64,000 nucleotides of DNA, from the NCBI GenBank assembly GCA_030761205.1, contig JAULJL010000039.1:4722001-4786000 (forward strand), written 5' to 3'. Numbering within the stretch: the first letter of the stretch is position 1; each line of letters starts with the position of its first letter. Made by a program: the position numbers and the translations under genes. Of the stretch, positions 36,650 to 45,184 are shown piece after piece. The stretch is from Fremontodendron californicum. Its lineage: Eukaryota; Streptophyta; Magnoliopsida; Malvales; Malvaceae. The notes beneath the pieces were generated by a model. The model was not told the origin of the DNA, did no database searches, and was given only the letters and a program-made list of their open reading frames with translations.

Positions 36650-37204
36650 GAGACCTCCCCTTAACACAAATTGACAACTCAGAAGCCTGAAGAGAGAAGA
36701 AGATTTTGAAGAGCCAAATCCTCTCAAAATTCTTAAGAAGAAATTGGAGAAATTCTAAGAACGCGGTGCTTGTTCTTGAGAATTCTCTAAGAAGCTGCTC
36801 TCCGATCTTGTTCATCTAAGGAAATGAGATAATTCATGTTTTTCAAGACCAAGTCTAGAAGACCCTTGAAGCAGATCTCACCGATTCAAGATCAAGTCGT
36901 GAAGACCCTTGGATCAAAGTTTTACTGAAGAAAAGAATCAAAAGATTTCTTTCTTTAAGAATATTCAGAGATTGTAACCTCAAAAGTTTGATTAATAAAA
37001 TTCTTATTTGACTGCAAATTTTCTTTGTCATATTTTTGACATAAAATTTGTGTGTACAGTTACTTTTAATCATCCATAAAATAAATTACAAATGTCAAGA
37101 TATAATATGTATTTAATTAAAAGAAACAAAAAATACAAAATGGATTCACACTTTTGCATCCTATAATAATTATCCATTACACAGTTTTGGGCTTAAAAGA
37201 TTAT

Positions 37205-37740
37205 ATACAGTCAAAAATATATTTTAGTCCTTATATTATATAAGTGAGTAATTTAATTTTTATACATTTTAAAATTGATGTAAAAAAGTAAAATGTTTCA
37301 TGGTGTTAATGAAAAACTGTCTAAATGTTGACGTGAACATCTGAAACGGACATAAAAAATGACTTGAAAAAAAATGATGACGTGTTAAAAAAATTTATTC
37401 AGGTGGAATTTAGAAAAACATAACTTTTTTATCCCAAATCTCTCCCTTATTCGTAAAAATATGTCTTTATTTTTTTTTAAGTCATCTATTCTACCAGTTT
37501 TTAAATTTCACCTGAGGAAAAAAATTTACGCAGTATCATTTCTTCCAAGTCATCTATTTTGTCTTTTTCACATGTCCACATAAGCATTTAGACGATTTTC
37601 CATTAACATCGTTACCAATTTTATTTCTTTACATCAATTTTGAATATACAAAGAGTAAATTAATCATTTCTATGGTACAAAGATTAAAAAAAATACTTTT
37701 TTAATAAATTTTAATTTTATAAATAAAATATTTAGTGTAA
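37205..37740. mobile_element. foldback element, copy in U3
   Basis: Counterpart of 26245-26770. Left arm 'ggtgttaatgaaaaactgtc', right arm 'agacgattttccattaacat'. No ORF. Confidence 0.7.
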
Positions 37741-37775
37741 ATCGAAAGACCAAGTATCGAATGCCTCCTAATAAG

Positions 37776-38011
37776 TAGATCTGCTCACGGGTCGGGCCTG
37801 AACATGAATTTTAGTGATTCGGGCTGGCCCGGATCACTGGTAATCTAATAAAAAAATAATATTTTTTAAATTTAATTTTTAAAAAAAGAAAAAAATTATT
37901 TTTTTAATATAATGAACAGTAAATATGACTGACGGACCGGCATGACCCAACCCAAAGATGGGCCTGAGCAAAAAAAAAACGGGGCTACGATCCGGTCCAT
38001 GAGTACTTCTA
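37776..38011. mobile_element. hAT-like MITE, private to U3
   Basis: 236 bp between perfect 8-bp target duplications CTAATAAG (37768-37775, 38012-38019). Ends TAGATCTGCTCACGG and, reversed, TAGAAGTACTCATGG are similar; GGGCC-type words fill the interior. U1 and U2 keep the unoccupied site 'cctcctaata/gtaagttgtggg'-like sequence. No ORF. Confidence 0.88.
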
Positions 38012-38309
38012 CTAATAAGTTGTGGGAGATAAAAATACAAGTATATTATCTCTAATAACATCAACAAAGATTTTGGCAAAAGAAGAAATGGGTTTTGGCT
38101 TTTGATAGTTACAGGGAAAGAGAAAGAAAGAGAGAGGAAGAGAGTAGTTTGATAACATGTTTATATGTAATTTAAAAATAAAATGATGATATGTATAATA
38201 GTATCTTGTTTTAAGAATAAAGTCTAAAAGCACTCTGGTTTGAAAAATAAAATTATAAGCTATCTTAGTTAAATAGTCCAACTACCACGTTAGCAGTTTC
38301 AGTTACTTA

Positions 38310-38699
38310 GGGCTAGTTTAGCATTGCTGTTGAAAAAAGTTTGGATTGAAAAAAGCTCGAGTTGAAAAAAGTGTGTTTATAAAGTGTGGTGAAAAAGTGT
38401 GGTTTAAAAACTTTTAAGTGTTTAACATTGCTGTGAAAAAATGTTGTAGAAAATTGAAATGTCAAAAAAGATATGTTTAAAATAATAAAAATATAGAGAT
38501 GTGAGGATAATAAAGTCATTTTATCCAAAAGCCAGCTTTTAAAGTCCAAAAGCTATATTTTTTGGCTTTTTGATTTGGCTTTTCAAACAATGGTTTCAAC
38601 AACAGAAGCCAATTTTTTTTATTTGTTTAGCATTGCGTTTGCGGTGAAAAACAGCTTTTGATCTCAAAAATTGTGTCAGAAGCAATGCTAAACGAGACC
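38310..38699. mobile_element. PIF/Harbinger-like (Tourist-type) MITE, private to U3
   Basis: 390 bp with near-perfect terminal inverted repeats GGGCTAGTTTAGCATTGC and GGTCTCGTTTAGCATTGC, and the 3-bp target duplication TTA (38307-38309, 38700-38702). U1 has the unoccupied 'cagttacttagacaatg'. No transposase frame. Confidence 0.88.
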
Positions 38700-38954
38700 T
38701 TAGATAATAATAAGAAGCTGACATAGCTTAAAATATCATGTTTAGGGAAAAAAAAAGTATTCCTATTTGGGAATAAAGATTTTAATAGACCTTACTTTAG
38801 GAAAAAACTCGAAGCTGTAGTTACCTAATAAGATAATTTTTTTTTTTTCATATGTACTATGTGGAAGCAATCAATGCAGTTGCTGATGGTACGTTCCTAG
38901 TTGTTTTTTATCCGCAATGACATCCATTTTTAAAAAAAAATAAAAAATAAAAAG

Positions 38955-38963
<9 letters not shown>

Positions 38964-39018
<55 letters not shown>
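38964..39018. repeat. (TA)n microsatellite
   Basis: About 27 uninterrupted TA units. The Tyr-Ile repeat peptide read from it is not a gene. Confidence 0.95.
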
Positions 39019-39021
<3 letters not shown>

Positions 39022-39144
39022 TTGAAAGTGATGTGTGTTATACTCAGACTTCTAGATGACTGAATGCAGGCCTGTTTCACATCTATCAACGGACAGCCAC
39101 AAAGAAGTTAGTATAAAAAAGGTAGGTAAAACTAAGCAATCTCT

Positions 39145-39545
39145 ATATAATTTTTGAATCTTTAAGGATCCAAGAATCATTTTTGAAATATGTCAAAGAC
39201 AAATTTGTCCTATTTTATAACTTACAATAAAAAATTCTTAAAGGGTCTTATTTTTTATTTTTAGATTTAAAGTTTTTTATTTTATTTTTAAATCATGTAT
39301 TTGAAGGGGTACTTACGGGTTGATTTAAGATTCGTATCCGATTCGTTCGAAAAAAAAAATTTAAAAATTTATTAATTATTTTTAGTTTTTTTTTTTTTTT
39401 TTTTACTTTTAAGGTTTTTATTTTTATTTTAAATGATGTATTTAAAGGGGTTGGTTCGCATGTTGATTCGCCGATCGATTTAGGATCCGTACCCGATCCG
39501 CACGGGAAAAAGTTAATTTTTTTATTAATTTATTTTTAAATAATG
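39145..39545. repeat. inverted copy of the Z tail at the end of U3
   Basis: 'tataatttttgaatcttta' and the following bases match the reverse complement of about 20400-20460, and 'ttaaaggggttggttcg' and 'ggatccgtacccgatccg' match the reverse of the 20040-20290 units. It marks the right end of the macro-repeat array and shows a second rearrangement. Confidence 0.65.
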
Positions 39546-41149
39546 TATTTAAATTACACTATTCGAGTTATCCGAATAACACAAAGCAATACAACATAAT
39601 TTTCGCGTTATTCGAGTTGTTCGGATCAATTCAAATAAATAATTCTTAGTTGTTTCATTTATTGAACAATAAAATTTTAGCTCTTTTATACAATTATGAT
39701 ATAAATAATTTTTCTTAGGCTCAGTTTAAATCCTTTTCAACCATGTTGACCACAATCATCTACTATGTTTGTCATATGATTTATATCAATCTAACACTTT
39801 CAAATGGCCGGTGCTTATGCATTTCATTTTATTTTATTATATTTATAGAATATTTAATAAAATATGAAATCTAATTTATATAAGTGTGCAAAAATTATTG
39901 AGGTCATCCTTCAATGATAGCCAACTTCAGCCTTTGAATGCTGTTGTTAGATCATAGAAGATAAAAAAAGATTTTGAATCTCCATGTAGATATTTACAAT
40001 TATTTTTTTTCTTTCTATTTTCAACTTTTAGTCTATTGTTATTTTACATAATATTTCAACTACTAGCATATCTTGCAAAATTAAAAATACGATGGAACAA
40101 TTTGATTTTTTTTTTTTATATATAGAAATGTTGCACTCTTTTTTTGAAAGAACTTGAAATGGATATTATATTTTTTAAACAAATTTAAGTTGTAACAAAA
40201 TTTATTTTAATTCGAACATATTTATTTGATTTGACTCAAACTTTTTTTCACTCGATTCGATTCGGTAAAATTTTATATTGAATTTGATTGATAAAATAGG
40301 ATTCGTCAACTCAACTAATCCAAATTTTTTCACTAAATTCCATCAGATGCTCACCCCTAATAGTAGCACAACCAAATACTTATAAAATTATGTTATTTTT
40401 TCATATTTAATTATATATGATGATGGAAGGAATCAATGAAGTTGCTTTAATGAAACGTTTCTTTATAAAAAAAACAAAATAAGTTGCTGATGGTATATTC
40501 CTTTTCCATATTTTTTAAAATAAAAATATCTTATAACAAAATATAAAAGTAATCCCTCAATGGAGGGGTAATTTTGTAAAAAAAAATTAATTCAAGGGCA
40601 AATATATCTATCGGAAGCAATTGCTCCCTCAATTGAGGGATAATTTTGTAATTTTCTCTTAATGGAAGGACAATTTTTTATATTAATATTTATATATTTT
40701 TTATAATTAAAATTATATATATTTTTTATTAATAAACAGTAATTCAGGCCAGACTGGTCCGAATTACAAAAATTTATGTCAAAATCTCGATTCAATACGG
40801 ACTGAGCTTGTCGGGCCTGATGAGTAACCTGACCTTCAACAATCACAGGGATAAAAAAAAATCATTTTAGATATTTGTTAAGATTGACAGTTTAAATATA
40901 AATAATAAATAGATATGAGTTTACACACAAATATTCCAGTTTAAAAGTAAGATTTAAAAATTTATAATCAAATAATAAATTTTATTAACTTATTGTAAAG
41001 TATACGTCATATATATATATTTTATAATAATTAAATTTTATAACTTATTTGTGTATACTATATTATCATTACAAAATTTAAAAGAATTAGGAACTATAAA
41101 AAATGGACCTAAAAAGCTATAAAATCATCCTAAAGGTTTTGGGGCGAGC
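39546..41149. other. AT-rich intergenic DNA
   Basis: No gene recognised. Near 39560-39620 'ttcgagttatccgaataa' phrases repeat in both orientations, and 40740-40830 holds 'caggccagactggtccg' and 'gtcgggcctgatgag', words like those of the hAT-like MITEs, so a decayed copy is likely. Confidence 0.45.
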
Positions 41150-41157
41150 TTGATCGT

Positions 41158-41456
41158 TAGATATGTTCATGAATTGGGTCGGATCGGATCACGATTCGAA
41201 TTTTTTTAAATTTTTATCTAGGTTCAGGTTGGATTGGGTTCAGGCCAGCTCAAAAGTTTGTTTTACTATTCATAAAAATTAAAAATTATTTTATATTAAT
41301 ATTTATATATTTTTATAATTAAACAAATATTTTTTTATTAATAAATAATAATTCAAATCGGACCGACTCGAATTAATTTTTTATTTATCTAAATCCAACC
41401 TAATATAAATCAAATCTATCAAATCGGACAAATAATATGATCCTTCGACAAGTCTA
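41158..41456. mobile_element. hAT-like MITE
   Basis: 299 bp starting TAGATATGTTCATGAAT and ending 'cgacaagtcta', flanked by TTGATCGT (41150-41157) and TTGATCAT (41457-41464), a 7-of-8 target duplication. The interior has 'gggtcggatcggatc' as in the 37.8-kb element. Confidence 0.65.
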
Positions 41457-41490
41457 TTGATCATCTCATCAATCATCCTCCAAAATTGCA

Positions 41491-41950
41491 TCACTAAAAA
41501 GGATTAAGGACAGTGGATCGTTCCAGTATTAAGGACAATTTTTGTCCTTAAAGAGACTTTCATTATGAAACTCATAAAAAAATATTGAATACCTTTTCGA
41601 GATGTTAATCATTCACAAATCAACTCATAAAAAAATATTGAATACCTTTCAAGATTTTAATCATTCACAAATCAACTCATAAAAAAATATTGAATACCTT
41701 TCGAGATGTTAATCATTCACAAATCAACTCATAAAAGAATATTGAATACCTTTCGAGATGTTAATCATTCACAAATCAACTCTTTAGGGACGATTGACGT
41801 CCTTACATGTAATTTAAGGGGACGAAAAATGTCTCAATTCTATGTTTGACAAAGTGCATATTAAAAAATACGAGATTTTTAAAGACGAAAATCGCGTCCC
41901 ATTTAAATACCATTCCGGACGACCGACGTCCCTATATATTGGATATTCTA
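41491..41950. other. CACTA-like relic with GGGACG words
   Basis: Begins 'cactaaaaaggattaaggac' and contains repeated, partly inverted 'ggacgattgacgtcc' and 'ggacgaccgacgtcc' words, like subterminal repeats of CACTA elements. No matching right end was found. Confidence 0.35.
41569..41777. repeat. 52-bp minisatellite, four units
   Basis: Units start 'aactcataaaaaaatattga' at 41569, 41622, 41674 and 41726 and end 'tcattcacaaatc'; the first unit has one extra base. Very little divergence between units. Confidence 0.9.
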
Positions 41951-42228
41951 ATTTATTTTATTCCCAAATCATGAGTCATGACCGTAATTTTTTATATTAT
42001 ATTACACTATTGGTAATTTAAAGCAAACAAATTCATAAAAAAGCTAAAGATATAATTGAATAGAAATTACCTTATTTATCATGAATGAAAATTTTAAATT
42101 TAATAAGTAGGGTTAGTAAGATGACATTTTTTTGAATATATTTAAAAAATATAAAAAATAAATGAGACATTTGAATATTTTTTAATCCTGCTTGTGAAGT
42201 TAAAAAATTTAACTATCAGTGTATAAAA

Positions 42229-42423
42229 ATGAACTCACAATACAAATCTCCAAATAAAAATCTTTATTTTGAAAATCAATTGATTACTTTATTTAAGACA
42301 ATAAATATAGAGTTAAAATTCATAGAAACTACAAGATCAAGTCTACTAAAACTTAAAACATTATTACAACTTTTGAAATTGTCAAATGTTGATGGAGCCA
42401 TTTTCTATTATAAAAAAATAGAA
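42229..42423 (+). pseudogene. coding-like fragment, unknown
   Basis: A 64-codon open frame of mixed composition (Leu, Lys, Thr, Ser, Ile) that looks more protein-like than nearby AT-rich frames, ending in YYKKIE. No domain recognised. It lies on the same strand as the fragment at 42540 and the possible exon at 44928, so all may be remnants of one host gene. Could equally be chance. Confidence 0.22.
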
Positions 42424-42539
42424 TAAAATTTTCCATTGCTCTATTTGAGCTGCATAACCTCATCAAGTATCACTAATCCTACAAATTCAAACAAAAAGAA
42501 ACACAATGTAATTAAAAATATTGAGATAGATAGAAGATT

Positions 42540-42737
42540 ATGGTTGCAAAAAGAAAACTAGGCAAATTAAAGACACCAGCATCAATAAAAATATCTAATA
42601 AAACTTCAAGTTATGAAAATGAAAAACATATAGAAGATGAGCATCTAATTAATGCCAACAACAGAAAATTAGCTAATCATGATACCAAAAGCACATATAC
42701 AACTAGCCTATTTGAGAGTAAGAATTTTATGTTTACC
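42540..42737 (+). pseudogene. coding-like fragment, unknown, interrupted by a SINE
   Basis: The frame starts MVAKRKLGKLKTPASIK and is hydrophilic and Lys/Asn/Ser-rich for about 66 codons, until it runs into the SINE at about 42745. No family recognised. Possible exon of the same unidentified gene as neighbours; a chance frame cannot be excluded. Confidence 0.25.
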
Positions 42738-42744
42738 AAATGGA

Positions 42745-42950
42745 CCCACCCAAGGCGTGGCCTAGTGGCAAGGGCGCACTTGGGAGTGCACTACATATTG
42801 GTGAATGGCCCGAGTTCGATTCCTGCCCTAGGAATCGCTAATTTAAGTGAGGGATTATGACGGTGGGTTATTGTGCTAGTTCTTCCGGAGTTGACATGGA
42901 AGGGTGGGCCCAAAGTATCCAACCTAGGGTTGGATTTCAACCAACAAGTT
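42745..42950 (+). mobile_element. tRNA-derived SINE
   Basis: Pol III A box TGGCCTAGTGG at 42758-42768 and B box AGTTCGATTCC at 42813-42823 with tRNA-like spacing, followed by a GC-richer body ending near 'gtatccaacctagggttgg'. It has the head of Au-like plant SINEs. The 3' end and target duplication are not clear. Confidence 0.75.
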
Positions 42951-42959
42951 TTTGTTCGT

Positions 42960-43620
42960 ATTTGTTTATTTATTTTTGAGTTTGTTTGTGTTCTTTAAGG
43001 ATTTTCAAATTGTGTTCAAGCTCTGTTCGTTTAAAATTGAACGTGTTCGTGTTCGTTCATTTAATGTTCACGAATAAATTCATTTAAATTAAAAGAACTT
43101 GTTTGTGAATATTAAATTAACATGTTCATGAACATATAATCGAACATATTCATGAACATATAATCGAACATGTTCGCGAACAATTAAAAATATGTTCATG
43201 AACAATAAACAAACAAACAAATATAAAACAAGTCAATTTTAAATTATTATTAAATATAAAATAATAAAAAACAAACGTAATTAAATTTAATTTATTACTA
43301 AATTATTAAATTTAAGTTATTAAATAATATTAATTGTATTATAAATAAAATAAAATAAAATAATAATAATTATATTATAAACGAATAATAAACGAATATA
43401 AACGAGCTTTAAACAAACTAATAAACGAGCTTGCAACGAACCATAAATGAACTTGTTCGTGAACATAAACGAACCGAACACACATCTGTTTGAACTCGGT
43501 TCGTTTAATAAACGAACATGAAAATTGTGATCATAATCGTTTATTTAGCTTAATAAACGAACAGAAATTGAACTGTTCACGAACGGTTCGTCGAATGTTC
43601 TGTTGTTCGTTTACAGCCCT
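42960..43620. mobile_element. hAT-like element rich in GAACATGTTCG palindromes
   Basis: Dozens of 'ttcgtt', 'gaacatgttcg' and 'aacgaac' words in both orientations. The right end, reversed, reads GGGCTGTAAACGAAC, a frequent start of plant hAT-type MITEs. The left end is not preserved. No ORF. Confidence 0.5.
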
Positions 43621-44673
43621 AACCCTGTCTTTGTCATAAAAAAAAAAAAAATAGTAAAGAAGCAAGCACTAAATATCATTCATGTAAAGATGCAGGAAGT
43701 AAATATCCAGATATCCTGAAACTTGTACAGGATTTTTGGTTTAGTTTAGTACTTATATGCATATAAAAGGATATATCCTAATAGTAGATATGAAGAAATT
43801 ATGTTAGAGATTTAGAGGAGAAGTATCAGCCTCACAAACTACTCCCCAAACCAATGAGGAAGCCAAGTAGTTGGCTTTGTAAATTGACGACGAATGTTCC
43901 ATTTGTTCTATATCACCAAGTCAAATAGTACTTCTGATATAAATTTTACAGCTTTATACATTTCTAAAGAAGTAAGGTTTTTGGGTTAATCATTAAGAAA
44001 TATTTCCCAATAAGCATTTCCTTTCCTTTTGGTTTTGTCTGAATTAGGTAAACACTCGACTTTCATGCCAACTACCAAACTTCATTTAGCCATTAACCAT
44101 GCTAAATGAATGCTATGCTCTGGAACAATTGTGAACTAAGATTATGGCAAATGCATTAATAACAATAATTTTATTTGCAAAATATGAAGACTGTTGCTCT
44201 GCAGAGAAAAAGAAAATTGAAACTGGGCTCCTTTGATACCAAGAAGTGGGTTCAAGCTTGATCCACCACCAATGGGTGTCTCTTATCTGTAGCCTTAAAA
44301 TTTATTGCCAAAGAACATAAATATCCATCACTAAAAATTAAAATTTATTTGAAAAAAATAAAAAATTATTTCATTACATTTTTTTTTTTAAAGTAATACT
44401 ATTTTCACAAGTTTATATAATTAAAATTTAAAACTCAAGTCTTCCTCAATTTAAAACATAAGCAACTCTATTTTATTTCAAAGCAAATTAAACACCCAAA
44501 AGAATTGCACCGGTTGATTAATGTCCTACATGCATGCTAAATTGTTTATGTGTACAAAGAACAAAGGCTAACTTTCTTTTGCAAATTAGTTTTTTCAACA
44601 ATTTCAAAGCATGGGCACAAAATATAACAAAATAGCTTCCCAAACATATTGAATATTCACATGCACATGTCTA

Positions 44674-44829
44674 CTTTGGTCCAATAATTTAAATAGGAAT
44701 GCCATGATTGTCTTTTCATCTGGGTTCTTCACTGATTGGCTGCCTTGTCTTCTTTGGTCCAGTAATTTAAATAGGAATGCCATGATTGTCTTTTCATCTG
44801 GGTTCTTCATTGACTGTCTAAGACTTCAT
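44674..44829. repeat. tandem duplication of a 78-bp unit
   Basis: Two copies beginning 'ctttggtccaataattta' (44674) and 'ctttggtccagtaattta' (44752) with only a few differences. 78 is a multiple of three and the minus strand stays open across both, repeating KNPDEKTIMAFLFKLLDQ. A real protein is not established. Confidence 0.85.
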
Positions 44830-44927
44830 GTAAAAGAACAATAGCTTGTGGGAAACGCTTTGTGAAGTTTGACTGTGTTATATGCGCATTTCTTCTTGTT
44901 TAATCTGGTTTTTTATGTATGTCTTAG

Positions 44928-45000
44928 GGAGGTGAAACCCTCATAATTGATATGCCCGGTCTCAAGTCAACTAACCACACTGCTAAAAGAGACCTAAGAG
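44928..45000 (+). pseudogene. candidate exon of an unidentified host gene
   Basis: 73 bp between an acceptor-like 'tatgtcttag' and a donor-like 'AG|GTGAGA'. It reads GGETLIIDMPGLKSTNHT and onward. Joining to 45184 after 'actctgcag' continues the frame through GTPRLSLKSRQKK to TAA at 45234. However 45185 is also a plausible LTR start, in which case the continuation is chance. Family not recognised. Confidence 0.28.
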
Positions 45001-45184
45001 GTGAGAGTTTCTTTCTTAAATCTCTGTTTCATCTAAACTTTTGCTTACTGTTTCATTTGCAAGGAATAAAGACATGCAGAGGATGTAGTGTAGACATTTA
45101 ATTTTGTCCGGATCACTAAATCATGTATTTTTTCTTCCTAAATTGATGATTCAGAATGCAAAAAGGCTTTTCTCACTCTGCAGG

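Larger units (their letters stand above)
35965..37058 (+). mobile_element. solo LTR, private to U3
   Basis: 1094 bp beginning TGTAGAAGGAG and ending GTGTGTACA, flanked by the 5-bp target duplication GTTAC (35960-35964, 37059-37063). U2 reads straight through 'aagtgttacttttaatc' with one GTTAC. It has a TATA box at 36642-36649 and 'attaataaaattc' near its end as a polyadenylation signal, but no PBS or coding part. So it is what remains after LTR-LTR recombination. Confidence 0.92.
29832..39545. repeat. macro-repeat copy U3 with many private insertions
   Basis: Third copy: X with a SINE (29832-30335), an inverted piece with flanking MITEs (30336-31409), W (31410-35586) and Y (35587-39130) interrupted by a solo LTR, a hAT-like MITE and a PIF-like MITE. 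Of Z only the tail remains and it is in reverse orientation (39145-39545). Confidence 0.8.
43621..45184. other. lower-repeat region with possible host exons
   Basis: Less AT-rich than most of the window and not found elsewhere in it. A coding-like stretch (plus strand, about 43656-43729, ending KYPDILKLVQ) and the candidate exon at 44928-45000 point to a decayed or partly unseen host gene. No complete gene model can be built. Confidence 0.35.

Noticed and set aside
38871..39089. Open frame with a long Tyr-Ile repeat
   Set aside because: Pure (TA)n microsatellite.
42758..42823. Possible tRNA gene
   Set aside because: The A/B boxes sit in a longer SINE-type body; the acceptor stem does not close.
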